37,449 bases of DNA from a virus. The notes beneath the pieces were generated by a model. It was not told the origin of the DNA, did no database searches, and worked only from the letters and a program-made list of their open reading frames with translations. The stretch is from the IMG/VR virus record IMGVR_UViG_3300050821_019997, positions 1 to 37,449 of that record; one strand, given 5' to 3'. Below, piece by piece: positions 5,646 through 13,140 of the stretch. The translations under genes were made by a program, and so were the position numbers. Position 1 is the stretch's first letter. Each line of letters opens with the position of its first letter.

Positions 5646-5674
5646 AGCATAGAACATCAACCTATGGATATCAA
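5646..5674 (-). promoter_or_regulatory. Promoter for the tRNA-Glu transcript
   Basis: Minus strand TTGATA (5674-5669), 17-nt spacer, TATGCT (5651-5646). It is the best-matching promoter upstream of the leader hairpin and tRNA-Glu and points towards them. Confidence 0.6.
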
Positions 5675-5727
5675 TATGTTTTCATCTACGCTATCATAAC
5701 CCCATCACACCATGGATAAGGTTCTAT

Positions 5728-5973
5728 ATGAGCCATACACTGCTCAAAACCAAACGATGCTCTAGCTGCCTAGGCCGAGGACACTTCGATGGCATCGGGA
5801 TGATGGGTACCCGTAAATGTATTCCCTGTAATGGTGTGGGTCATGTTGCAGTGAATACCGATGTGATAGAAGAAGTAGCGCAAAAGCCTTCTAAAAAGAC
5901 TCAGAACAAACGAAAGACGATTGAGGCTGATAAGCACTTGGATAAAGATATCGATCAACCTGAGGCAGTTTAG
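5728..5973 (+). CDS. DnaJ-type zinc-finger small protein (81 aa)
   Basis: The N-terminal half holds two CxxCxGxG motifs, CSSCLGRG (residues 11-18) and CIPCNGVG (30-37), which together make one zinc site of the kind found in the DnaJ cysteine-rich domain. The C-terminal half is a basic then acidic, Lys-rich tail (QKPSKKTQNKRKT). There is no J domain, so it is not a co-chaperone. Isolated fingers of this type are common in phage replication regions and probably mediate protein or nucleic-acid contacts. The start at 5728 has only a weak ribosome-binding site. Confidence 0.75.
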   Translation: MSHTLLKTKRCSSCLGRGHFDGIGMMGTRKCIPCNGVGHVAVNTDVIEEVAQKPSKKTQNKRKTIEADKHLDKDIDQPEAV

Positions 5974-6005
5974 GAAGGTTAAATCGGATTAGGGCAGGGA
6001 GGCCT

Positions 6006-6368
6006 ATGAAGTACGAAGAGTCACGACACCAAACCGTCTTTGTTCGCTGGTTTAAAGGCTACTTCCCTCAATACCAATACCTCATCATGAGTCTACCCAA
6101 TGGCCAGAACGTGGGACCCCGTATCGGTCAACGCCTCAAAGACATGGGTCAACTCAAAGGCGCACCCGACTTATTCTTGGCCATCCCTAGAAATGGTTTC
6201 CATGGCCTCTTCATTGAAATGAAAGCCAGTAAAGGACGCGCTACCCCCGAGCAAAAACAAGTCCATGCCCACCTCAAAGAACAAGGCTATGCTGTCCATA
6301 TCTGCTACAGCGATGATGAAGCCGTTGCTGTCACTTCAGAGTACCTACTGGTGGCACCTAAACCTTAG
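6006..6368 (+). CDS. VRR-NUC domain nuclease (120 aa)
   Basis: GGGAGG precedes ATG 6006. The whole protein is a stand-alone VRR-NUC (PD-(D/E)xK) domain: an N-terminal helix with ESRHQTVFVRWF, GQLKGAPDLFLA (metal-binding Asp of the PD motif, about residue 56), GLFIEMKAS (the ExK pair, about 69-71), then TPEQKQVHAHLKEQGY and a final ...DDEAV. Phage VRR-NUC proteins of this size cut DNA, often at flaps or junctions, and usually lie in replication/recombination modules. Its stop overlaps the convergent gene 6358-6546 by 11 bp. Confidence 0.92.
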   Translation: MKYEESRHQTVFVRWFKGYFPQYQYLIMSLPNGQNVGPRIGQRLKDMGQLKGAPDLFLAIPRNGFHGLFIEMKASKGRATPEQKQVHAHLKEQGYAVHICYSDDEAVAVTSEYLLVAPKP

Positions 6369-6546
6369 GCAGCTCACCTTTTTCGATGTCCGCCAGAATG
6401 GCTTCTGCATCCTCGCCTGTCTCTACCTTGACCGCTGTCTCCACCACTTCCTCAATGGCTTCTTGGGCCACCTTATGACCGCCTAAATACACCTGACACG
6501 CCGCGATAATCAAAATACCCACCGCCAATATCCCTACATTGAACAT
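6358..6546 (-). CDS. Small membrane-anchored protein (62 aa)
   Basis: Start chosen at 6546 (MFNVGILAVGILII) because AGGGGAA lies 7 nt upstream; an in-frame start 15 codons earlier lacks one. Residues 3-21 are a membrane segment that ends in IIAACQ, which could be a lipobox. The remainder is an acidic amphipathic helix (VAQEAIEEVVETAVKVETG, then EDAEAILADIEKGE). Proteins with this TM plus ...ETG tail recur in phages without known function. It is a lone minus-strand gene between two plus-strand genes; a role in lysis or membrane sensing is possible. Confidence 0.65.
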   Translation of the reverse strand: MFNVGILAVGILIIAACQVYLGGHKVAQEAIEEVVETAVKVETGEDAEAILADIEKGELPKV

Positions 6547-6615
6547 GCTTATTCCCCTGATGCTAAGTAGCCTATTCCTAGCATACGTCATTTAGATCAT
6601 TTTTAAACGGGTTAT

Positions 6616-6649
6616 ATGTATTGACATCAATACATTAAAGGCATAGAAT
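6616..6649 (+). promoter_or_regulatory. Promoter P2 with perfect palindromic operator
   Basis: TTGACA (6621-6626), 17-nt spacer, TAGAAT (6644-6649), pointing to the RHH gene at 6673. The -35 box is embedded in a perfect palindrome ATGTATTGA-CA-TCAATACAT (6616-6635). The 16-base run TTGACATCAATACATT is identical to that at P1 (128-143). A common repressor for P1 and P2 is the natural reading. Confidence 0.88.
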
Positions 6650-6672
6650 GATGACTAGTTAAGGAGGTAAAC

Positions 6673-6831
6673 ATGTTGAAAGAAGGAAGACCGCGCCGGC
6701 ATACGGCCAAGCTAATGATGTATCTACCCAAAGAACTGAAAGATGCCTTTAGGGCTAAGGTGCATGCGCAAGACAAGAACATGAGTGTGGTATTTCGTCA
6801 ACTGATTGAGAACTATGTCAAGGAACGTTAG
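6673..6831 (+). CDS. Ribbon-helix-helix regulator behind P2 (52 aa)
   Basis: A strong AAGGAGG lies upstream of ATG 6673. The product begins with a basic arm (MLKEGRPRRHT), followed by an RHH strand AKLMMYLP (12-19), helix 1 KELKDAFRAKVHAQDK, the N-M-S-V-V turn and helix 2 VFRQLIENYVKER. It directly follows the promoter bearing the perfect operator, which makes it the best candidate for the repressor of both P1 and P2. Its stop overlaps the next gene's GTG start by one base. Confidence 0.85.
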   Translation: MLKEGRPRRHTAKLMMYLPKELKDAFRAKVHAQDKNMSVVFRQLIENYVKER

Positions 6832-6992
6832 TGAGTTTATTAGGAAGGAATGATTTGTTGCGGGCGGTTAAAAGGATGAACCGGCGACAATACTATCAGC
6901 ATTGGTGCGGGCACCTATCGGAGTTATCGGTTTCTGTTTTGGTGTTATTGATATTAATAGTTCTGCTGTTGTTTTTATTGGGAGTGGATTAA
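6831..6992 (+). CDS. Small single-TM membrane protein (53 aa)
   Basis: The frame runs from GTG 6831 (TAGTG overlap with the RHH stop) to TAA 6990-6992, which overlaps the ERF start (TAATG). Two one-base junctions suggest translational coupling. ATG 6876 and TTG 6855 (after AGGAAGGA) are alternative starts. The N-terminal half is basic (RNDLLRAVKRMNRRQYYQ), the C-terminal half a continuous hydrophobic segment (VLVLLILIVLLLFLLGV). It is probably an inner-membrane protein with the basic part in the cytoplasm. Function unknown. Confidence 0.6.
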   Translation: MSLLGRNDLLRAVKRMNRRQYYQHWCGHLSELSVSVLVLLILIVLLLFLLGVD

Positions 6993-7579
6993 TGAATAAA
7001 TCTGAAACGATTGGTAAATTAACCTCTGCCTTAATTAAGGCTAAGAAAGAATTTCCAACGTTAATAAAGTCTGATTCGATCGAATTTGCGGGCAAGCCCA
7101 TCAAGTATATCGACCTATTTGACACGATCCAAGTGACACAAAATATTTTGGGTGCACACGGTTTGTGTGTGTATCAGCCGAGTATCCCCGATGAAGGACA
7201 TGTCTTGGTAGAAACATTATTGGTTCATGAATCTGGCGAGTGGATTAGCAGCCAGACTAAAATGCCTTTAGATAAAGGCGCCAGGAATGCAGCCCAGCAC
7301 TATGGCGGTATGCTGACATATGCTCGTCGTTATGGGTATATGGGCATGCTATGCTTGGCAGCGTTGGATGATACAGATGGGCACCATCAAAATACTTTGG
7401 ACTTAAATCTGATTAAAAATATCATCACCAAACAGACCTCATTAGACGAGTTGCGCGGCGTGATGAACGCACTTAAAGAAACCTATCCGTCTCTAAAGAT
7501 GGAAGTGGTCGAACTGTGCAAAGAACGTGCTGGTACTTTAAAACCGAACGTTCCCGAACTTGAAGACGCAAACCATTGA
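6992..7579 (+). CDS. erf: ERF-family single-strand annealing recombinase (195 aa)
   Basis: Start at ATG 6992 (MNKSETIGKLTSAL) with GGAG 7-8 nt upstream; the longer frame begins within the preceding gene. The ERF core is clear: SALIKAKKEFP, then GLCVYQPSI..., TLLVHESGEWI, MPLDKGARNAAQHYGGMLTYARRYG and LAALDDTDG around residues 115-130. ERF proteins form rings on ssDNA and anneal complementary strands, promoting circularisation or concatemer formation of linear phage DNA (P22 Erf is the model). The C-terminal about 60 residues are variable, as usual. Partners here are SSB and the VRR-NUC nuclease. Confidence 0.93.
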   Translation: MNKSETIGKLTSALIKAKKEFPTLIKSDSIEFAGKPIKYIDLFDTIQVTQNILGAHGLCVYQPSIPDEGHVLVETLLVHESGEWISSQTKMPLDKGARNAAQHYGGMLTYARRYGYMGMLCLAALDDTDGHHQNTLDLNLIKNIITKQTSLDELRGVMNALKETYPSLKMEVVELCKERAGTLKPNVPELEDANH

Positions 7580-7612
7580 GATCGTTGATTTTTAATATAA
7601 GCGGAGAGCAAT

Positions 7613-7810
7613 ATGAGTGACGAGAATAAAATATTTACCGATAAGATGATCCTAAGGTGTCTGGTTCCCTTGGCCATCGCCATCGTTTTTAACATTTATT
7701 GTGGTATCAAGACTTCAGAGCGCATCACGAAAATCTATGAGTTACAACGTGAAGTCTCATTGCATATCTTAGATCGCGTTGAAACATTGGAAAAAGGATG
7801 CCAAAAATGA
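7613..7810 (+). CDS. One-TM small membrane protein (65 aa)
   Basis: GGAGAG before ATG 7613. A charged N terminus (SDENKIFTDK), a membrane segment CLVPLAIAIVFNIYCGI (about 16-32) and a C-terminal amphipathic helix with coiled-coil character (ERITKIYELQREVSLHILDRVETLEK). Its stop overlaps the next gene's start by 4 nt (ATGA), tying it to the double-glycine peptide. It could be an immunity or accessory protein for that peptide, or a spanin/holin-like lysis protein. Unrecognised family. Confidence 0.7.
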   Translation: MSDENKIFTDKMILRCLVPLAIAIVFNIYCGIKTSERITKIYELQREVSLHILDRVETLEKGCQK

Positions 7811-7995
7811 AAGTTATTACCCAAGCAGAACAGGAACAAGTGATAGGCGGTATCGTACCAGCGTTGGTGGCCGTTGCAACCGTTGTTGGTCCACGCATAT
7901 GCGAAGCCATTGCTTTATATGGTGCCTACCAAACCTATAATATTGTCGTACACAATAATGTGCCTACTTTTGATGATTACGTGATGAAAAAATGA
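7807..7995 (+). CDS. Double-glycine-leader (bacteriocin-like) peptide (62 aa)
   Basis: Start chosen at ATG 7807: it overlaps the previous stop (ATGA), and AAGGA sits 8 nt upstream. The first 15 residues, MKVITQAEQEQVIGG, fit the spacing of the leader consensus LSxxELxxIxGG, with GG at 14-15. The predicted mature part (47 aa) is a hydrophobic, Ala/Val/Gly-rich segment (IVPALVAVATVVGPRICEAIALYGAY) and a polar tail ending DDYVMKK. Class II bacteriocins and microcins look like this and are exported and cleaved by C39-peptidase ABC transporters, none of which is encoded here. Alternatively it is a small holin. Leader resemblance is by eye only. Confidence 0.65.
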   Translation: MKVITQAEQEQVIGGIVPALVAVATVVGPRICEAIALYGAYQTYNIVVHNNVPTFDDYVMKK

Positions 7996-8038
7996 ACGAT
8001 GCTAAAGGATTAAAAGCATCAGCGCATTGAGGAGAAAT

Positions 8039-8062
8039 AGATGCCACCGTCTAATGGCATCT
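8039..8062. terminator. Hairpin between convergent operons (bidirectional terminator)
   Basis: An 8-bp perfect stem AGATGCCA/TGGCATCT with an 8-nt loop lies between the last early plus-strand gene and the last late minus-strand gene. The minus strand continues ATTTCTCC and the plus strand ATTATCTGATTTCTC, both only moderately T-rich. A smaller 6-bp hairpin at 7998-8020 precedes it. Confidence 0.6.
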
Positions 8063-8078
8063 ATTATCTGATTTCTCA

Positions 8079-9695
8079 TTAGCTTACCGCAATATCCGTC
8101 TGACTATTGTTCATCACCATATACGTAATGCGGAACAAAGTCGGTGTTAGATTGGTGGTGGCCGTAATGCCGACAGTGTTATTGCTCACACTCGAGGCTA
8201 CCGTCAAACTACCTGAGGTAACATAAGTGGCATTCGCCCCATCCGTGGCTTGTCCTGCATAAGTTGGTCCAGGCGATTGGAACACCGTATAGAAGCACTC
8301 TCCCGATACCGATTGGTAATCCGTCCCGTCCGTACATTCCACGACATAGACAATCTTACCCGCACCAAAGGTATTATCCGCCAAGCTTAGTGTTACTAAC
8401 GTGGCATAACTGCCCGAGGTAAGGCCTGTGATGATGCTGCCGACTGTCCCTCGATGAATCAGCACTTGATTGGCGGTGCCACTTGCAGTGCCTCCTGCAG
8501 CAGCTTGCAGGTACATTTTTCCTAAGGTGCCTACGCCGGTACCTACGCCTGTGCCAACGATAATATCACCACCAGCTTGGTCAGTACCACCACCCCCACC
8601 CCCTCGAACGGTAACAAGGCCTGGAGAGCCATTGGTCGCATAACCCGATTCAACTTGTACTGCACCACCATTACCTGCAGCAGAAAAGCATGCGCCCCCA
8701 AATACAGCCGCTGCGCCGCCATTCCCTGATGTTCCGCCAGCATAACCGCCAATCAGTTGCGTATAGCCGCCATTGCCAGTACCACCTGAATCACCACCCC
8801 AGAACAGCGCAAAGCCACCATCACCTGAGCCCGCAGCAGTACCGGCTTTAACCTCAACCGTACCACCACCGCCATTGCCACCCGCCGAACCACAGTTCAT
8901 GGAAAAATTACCGCTATTCCCCGACGTGGAATTTCCGGTCGTGATGGAGATGGTCCCACTGTCACCCGAAGACGAGCCAAGGGCTTCGCCTGTCGCGATG
9001 ACGATTTGACCCCCATTACCCGATGTGCTGCCACCAGTGCCCGTGGTAAGTGATAATTGGCCTCCGGTACCATTCGTATCACTGGTCTGTCCAGAGCTGA
9101 TCGCAACCGGCGCACCAATACTCGAACTCACCGATGCAACATTTAAGGTGAGACCGGCACTTGTGCCTGTCAGCGTTGTACCTTGTGTGCCATCAAAGGC
9201 TGCGCCAGAGGTGACATCGCCGACCCTGGTAATCGTGCCCGTTCCAGCCACACTCTGAAAGGAAGGTAAGGCACCAGCGCCATTGCTCGTTAATACCTGC
9301 CCACTTGAGCCTAGAGCGGCAACAGACTGTATTGCACTGGTGGTCGAAACCCCACCGCACAAGACAGAATAAGCGACGTGACTGGCATCTCCGGTTCCTC
9401 CGTTTGGAACGGATAACGGTAAACTCGGTAATGCGCCACTGGCCGAAATCAAACTGACATTGCCATTTTCTACCTGAACTTGAAACCATGCAGCACCAGG
9501 ACTACCTGAATCTAAATTGGTGCCATAAACCAGGGCCATGTCACTGTTAGAAAAAGTGGTCCCACTTCTCGCGGCGGAATTCAAATAACCGGTGGTCGTA
9601 ATGGCTGAGTTGTCGTCATTGGTATAAATATAGATGACGCGGGGATTTACCCCGCTCAAGCCGACGACGTCGGTATCGATGGTCAAAATTGGCAT
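8079..9695 (-). CDS. Modular tail-fibre/adhesin protein (538 aa)
   Basis: Three parts. (1) Residues 1-85: the MPILTIDTD...GYLN...DMALVYGTN head domain shared with three neighbouring genes. (2) About 93-190: a linker with GGTG, VLCGG, SGQVLTSNGAGALPSF and VGDVTSG motifs, shared with 9724-11175 and 12004-13086. (3) A shaft of about 11 Gly-rich repeats of 15-18 residues, each a short hydrophobic strand plus a GxxxSGNGG turn, as in a beta-helix or polyglycine fibre. The C-terminal about 120 residues (VECTDGTDYQSVSGE... ending DIAVS) form a tip domain common to the three long fibres. A receptor-binding role is inferred. Last gene of the late operon. Confidence 0.85.
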   Translation of the reverse strand: MPILTIDTDVVGLSGVNPRVIYIYTNDDNSAITTTGYLNSAARSGTTFSNSDMALVYGTNLDSGSPGAAWFQVQVENGNVSLISASGALPSLPLSVPNGGTGDASHVAYSVLCGGVSTTSAIQSVAALGSSGQVLTSNGAGALPSFQSVAGTGTITRVGDVTSGAAFDGTQGTTLTGTSAGLTLNVASVSSSIGAPVAISSGQTSDTNGTGGQLSLTTGTGGSTSGNGGQIVIATGEALGSSSGDSGTISITTGNSTSGNSGNFSMNCGSAGGNGGGGTVEVKAGTAAGSGDGGFALFWGGDSGGTGNGGYTQLIGGYAGGTSGNGGAAAVFGGACFSAAGNGGAVQVESGYATNGSPGLVTVRGGGGGGTDQAGGDIIVGTGVGTGVGTLGKMYLQAAAGGTASGTANQVLIHRGTVGSIITGLTSGSYATLVTLSLADNTFGAGKIVYVVECTDGTDYQSVSGECFYTVFQSPGPTYAGQATDGANATYVTSGSLTVASSVSNNTVGITATTNLTPTLFRITYMVMNNSQTDIAVS

Positions 9696-9723
9696 GCTCG
9701 TCCCTCGGAAAAATCTATCCTGT

Positions 9724-11175
9724 TTATGCGACCGTTAATGCGGTTTGCCCATGACTGAAAATGGAAAACGTGGTCTTAAACACAGTGGGCGTCGCAATAC
9801 TCGTCGTAGCCGTTAAGGTGATCGTATTGTTAGTGCGCCCCGAAGCAACTGTTAAGGTAGTGCCACCGCTGCCAATAAAGGTATTCGTCCCATCGGCTGT
9901 GGTACCAGTGAAACTGGAAGAAAGCTCCATCAAAGCAAAGGCAAATTGACCGGAATACATTTGATAGTTCGTACCATCGGTACACTCAACCGTATAAAAG
10001 ACTGTGCCACCGGCTGTCGTGCCATTCGCCAACGTAAAAGTAGCCAGGGTAGACGCTGAACCCGAGGTCATACCGGTTACGCTGCCGTTAATCACCAAAC
10101 GATTGACGAGCGAATGAGGAGAAGTTCCACTGGCCACGTTGGTCGCATCGCCTTTAATGATGATTTGACCGGGTGCACCAGTCCCAGTTCCTGCGCCACC
10201 CCAGAGGTTCAACGCAGCCCCGGCTTGGTTGGTACCTGTCGATGCGCCCGCTTCTAAGAACACGACACCACCGACACCGGCACTGCTGTTCCCTGCTTGC
10301 ATGGACAGTTCGCCACCGACGCCAGACGTCGCACTCCCCGCAAGTAAGGTAATTTGACCACCATTACCGGATGAGCTTCCGCCGTCACCCGCAAAGATAT
10401 CAATGGCACCCCCAGCACCGACTGCAGCTGGCGTACCACCTTGAATCAGCAGAAGCCCAGCCGCGGTGCCCCCTACTTGCAGGGTCAGGCCTGCGTCCGT
10501 AGAAGTCAGGGTCGTACCCGCTGTCCCATCAAAGGCGGGGCCTGATGTCACATCGCCTACTGTGGTGATGGTTCCTGAGCCACCGGCTTGGAAGGTCGGT
10601 AGAGCGCCAGCACCATTACTGGTGAGTACGAAGCCACTGGTGCCAACGCCGGCGATGGGTTGGACTGGGCCTGTCGAAGTCGTGCCACCGCATAGGACCG
10701 CATAAGGCGTGAGGCTGGTCGCGCCTGTGCCGCCATCCGCTATATCAATTGTCGACCCATGCCAGGTGCCTGTAGCAATCGTGCCTAGGGTCGTGAGGGA
10801 GGTTTGTCCGACATAGGCAGCAGAAATGTCGATCACCGGATTAGCACCACCCGTACTGGTGATACGGTTCGCGGTCCCAGAAACTGAATCGACGGTCCCA
10901 CTGCCGGTAATGGGCGCCAAGCTGTAGGTATAGGGTTGCGCATCGCCCGTGATTTCCACTTGGTACCAATTCGCACCCGGGCCTGAGTTCACCACGTCGG
11001 TACCATAGACTAGCGCTAAATCTTGATTGGAAAAGGTATTGCCTTGAGAAACAGCTTTATTCAAATAGCCAGCCGTGGTAATAGCAGCATTGTCATCGGA
11101 GGTTTCGATATAAATAATTTTTGGGTTTACACCGACCAAGCCAGGAGAGTCCGTTGTGATGTTTAAAATTGGCAT
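9724..11175 (-). CDS. Modular tail-fibre/adhesin protein, paralogue (483 aa)
   Basis: Same plan as the 8079-9695 product: head domain (MPILNITTDSPGLVGVNPK, about 1-95), an extra GTVDSVSGTANRI segment, the shared GGTGATS...LTSNGAGALPTF...VGDVTSG linker, a shorter Gly-rich shaft of about 6 repeats, and the VECTDGTNYQMYSGQ... tip ending TALTVA. Shaft length is the main difference, so repeat number appears to have changed by duplication or loss. Encoded 28 nt upstream of its paralogue in the same operon. Confidence 0.85.
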   Translation of the reverse strand: MPILNITTDSPGLVGVNPKIIYIETSDDNAAITTAGYLNKAVSQGNTFSNQDLALVYGTDVVNSGPGANWYQVEITGDAQPYTYSLAPITGSGTVDSVSGTANRITSTGGANPVIDISAAYVGQTSLTTLGTIATGTWHGSTIDIADGGTGATSLTPYAVLCGGTTSTGPVQPIAGVGTSGFVLTSNGAGALPTFQAGGSGTITTVGDVTSGPAFDGTAGTTLTSTDAGLTLQVGGTAAGLLLIQGGTPAAVGAGGAIDIFAGDGGSSSGNGGQITLLAGSATSGVGGELSMQAGNSSAGVGGVVFLEAGASTGTNQAGAALNLWGGAGTGTGAPGQIIIKGDATNVASGTSPHSLVNRLVINGSVTGMTSGSASTLATFTLANGTTAGGTVFYTVECTDGTNYQMYSGQFAFALMELSSSFTGTTADGTNTFIGSGGTTLTVASGRTNNTITLTATTSIATPTVFKTTFSIFSHGQTALTVA

Positions 11176-11208
11176 AATAATGTCCTTATATAATCGGCGT
11201 AAACGCGG

Positions 11209-11487
11209 TTAATAGTCACTGATTTCGGCCAAACCATATTGGTAGGGTTGCGAATTCCCGGTGACGGTCACTTGAAAGAAGTTTGAGCCTGCGCCCCCAT
11301 TCACCACATTGGTGCCATAGACCAGCGCCATATCGGTGTTGCTGACACTAAACCCTTGGGCCACGACTTTGTTTAAATAGCCGGTGGAGTTGATGGTGGC
11401 CAAATCATCATTGGTGGTGATGTAGATAATCCTAGGATTTACACCAACTTGCCCAATGGATTCTGCGTCAATATTTAAAATAGCCAT
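11209..11487 (-). CDS. Stand-alone fibre head-domain protein (92 aa)
   Basis: Starts MAILNIDAESIGQVGVNPR and contains GYLNKVVAQGFSVSN and DMALVYGTNVVN, matching the first about 90 residues of both long fibres, then stops (EISDY) with no shaft or tip. A complete gene with its own start. Either a trimming product of fibre duplication or a free head/adaptor domain that mixes with the long fibres. Confidence 0.8.
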   Translation of the reverse strand: MAILNIDAESIGQVGVNPRIIYITTNDDLATINSTGYLNKVVAQGFSVSNTDMALVYGTNVVNGGAGSNFFQVTVTGNSQPYQYGLAEISDY

Positions 11488-11513
11488 AATACATTCCTTT
11501 GCCTATGTAACCG

Positions 11514-11804
11514 TTAACTGTAACTACTAATGACCACTAAACTATAATTCATGTTATCCGGTTCACCAGTTACTTCCACTTTGAAGAATTTAACGAACAG
11601 CCCATTATCATTTCCAGATACAATCGCTACGTCCATATCGGAAATACTAAAGGTACCTGTGGCGACCAAGCCATTCAAATAGCCGGTGGCCGTGACTTCC
11701 GCAACCGTATCGGTCGTGTAAATATTCACAATTTTTGGGGTTGCTGGTATGCCAAATAGCGGCGGTGTGCCAGGGAATTGTGTCTTGAATCCTAAAATTG
11801 GCAT
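11514..11804 (-). CDS. Stand-alone fibre head-domain protein, diverged copy (96 aa)
   Basis: Start at 11804 (MPILGFKTQFPG), two bases past the previous stop and with GGGG upstream. It carries the same landmarks as the other heads in order: PKIVNIYTTD, EVTATGYLN, FSISDMDVAIVSGN, then FFKVEVTGE and a final VVISSY. The most diverged of the four copies. Probably an accessory adsorption protein; no shaft or tip. Confidence 0.75.
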   Translation of the reverse strand: MPILGFKTQFPGTPPLFGIPATPKIVNIYTTDTVAEVTATGYLNGLVATGTFSISDMDVAIVSGNDNGLFVKFFKVEVTGEPDNMNYSLVVISSYS

Positions 11805-11805
11805 A

Positions 11806-11991
11806 TTATCGGCCCCTACCTGCGCCACGGCGCATCGGTTTATTCATTTTGGGCGCTTTTTTCTTACCCTTGGCTTTGTCTTTCACGCTTAAGGCAATGG
11901 CAATCGCCTGCTTGTATGGCTTCCCCGCCGCTTCTTCTGCCCGAACATTCTTGCCGATTGAGGCTTTGGAGCCTGACTTATCCAATGGCAT
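11806..11991 (-). CDS. Small basic phage protein, DUF6496-like (61 aa)
   Basis: MPLDKSGSKASIGKNVRAEE followed by GKPYKQAIAIALS (about 25-37) and a strongly basic Lys/Arg tail ending RRGAGRGR. The GKPxKQAxAIAL block is a common signature of small phage proteins usually encoded among virion genes. Start at ATG 11991 with GGGAG upstream. It sits inside the fibre array, separating head-only copies from the next fibre. Possibly a minor DNA- or head-associated protein; no proven role. Confidence 0.75.
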   Translation of the reverse strand: MPLDKSGSKASIGKNVRAEEAAGKPYKQAIAIALSVKDKAKGKKKAPKMNKPMRRGAGRGR

Positions 11992-12003
11992 CACACTACT
12001 CCC

Positions 12004-13086
12004 TTACACCGTAATATCGGCATGACTGTTGTTAAAAATAGTAAATGTACACATAAAACTTGTTGGCGTTAAACTGGTAACCGGTGTAATCCCAACCGTA
12101 TTGCCGGAGAAACTGGGTGTCACCGTCAATGTTCCAGAACTAACAGCCGACGAGTTCGTTAGACTGACTACCTGTGATGTATAAGTAGGGCCAGCAGTGG
12201 CTACAATGGAATAAGATAATTGCCCTGAATACACCTGATAATTCGTACCATCCGTACATTCCATAACAAAGTATAAAAATCCGCCGCCCCAGTGGTTACC
12301 CGTCGTCGCTGCCACATCGATGGTCGCTAGACCTGTAAAGACGGTACTCGTTAAGGAGCGCACGCCATTCACATAGACGCGATTCACCGTCGTCTGTGTG
12401 CTCGTACCGCTCGATAAACCATAGGTCGCGGATTGGATATTGACGAAGCCCGCGCCACCGGTCCCGGTACCTGGCGCATTCACAATGGAGACGAAACCTG
12501 CTGCGACGTTGGTCCCGGTACCCGTTGTGCCACTGCTACCGATGATGATGTTGCCGGCAGACCCAGAAGCAGACCCGCCCGGAATCAAAATCGCTTCGCC
12601 CCCGGTACCTGAAGTGCTGGCATAGCCACCGGCAATCTCAATAATCCCACCACCGAGAGTGCCTTGGCCGCCCGTAATAAAGACCGCGCCACCAGTGCCA
12701 CTACCAAAGGTCGAGGTTCCTGCCGTTAAGCTGGCATTGGCGCCATTACCACCAGAATTGCTGGCGGTGGTGAGCGTTAATCCAGCCGTTGTGCTGGTTA
12801 AGGTAGTACCGGCTGTGCCATTAAAGGCCACGCTGCCAGAGGTCACGTCACCGACGGTCGTAATGCCAGAGCCACCAGAGGCCGGTTGGAACGTGGGTAG
12901 TGCACCGGCGCCATTACTGGTCAGGACTTGACCGCTGGTACCAACGCCGGCGATAGACTGAACATTTCCCGTGGAGGTGGTACCACCGCATAAAACTGCA
13001 TAAGCCGTTAGACTGCTGTCACCTGTACCACCATTTGCCACACTGATGGGGAAATTGGTATCAATCAGATTTCCATGTCCAGACAT
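12004..13086 (-). CDS. Modular tail-fibre protein with a different N terminus (360 aa)
   Basis: Start at 13086 (MSGHGNLIDTNFP) after GAGGGAAATA. It lacks the MPIL head domain and begins with a 14-residue N terminus leading directly into the shared linker (ISVANGGTGDSSL, VLCGG, SGQVLTSNGAGALPTF, VGDVTSG). A Gly-rich shaft of about 8 repeats follows, then the same tip (MECTDGTNYQVYSGQ ... ending ADITV). It shows that linker, shaft and tip travel together while the N-terminal attachment part is exchanged. Confidence 0.85.
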   Translation of the reverse strand: MSGHGNLIDTNFPISVANGGTGDSSLTAYAVLCGGTTSTGNVQSIAGVGTSGQVLTSNGAGALPTFQPASGGSGITTVGDVTSGSVAFNGTAGTTLTSTTAGLTLTTASNSGGNGANASLTAGTSTFGSGTGGAVFITGGQGTLGGGIIEIAGGYASTSGTGGEAILIPGGSASGSAGNIIIGSSGTTGTGTNVAAGFVSIVNAPGTGTGGAGFVNIQSATYGLSSGTSTQTTVNRVYVNGVRSLTSTVFTGLATIDVAATTGNHWGGGFLYFVMECTDGTNYQVYSGQLSYSIVATAGPTYTSQVVSLTNSSAVSSGTLTVTPSFSGNTVGITPVTSLTPTSFMCTFTIFNNSHADITV

Positions 13087-13140
13087 TATTTCCCTCAAAA
13101 ACTGGGGGAAGCGTTCTTGCGAAGGCTTCCCGAATTAATC

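Noticed and set aside
8773-9489. Pro-rich plus-strand and other frames opposite the fibre genes
   Set aside because: Antisense shadows of the Gly-rich repeats; no ribosome-binding sites or plausible products.
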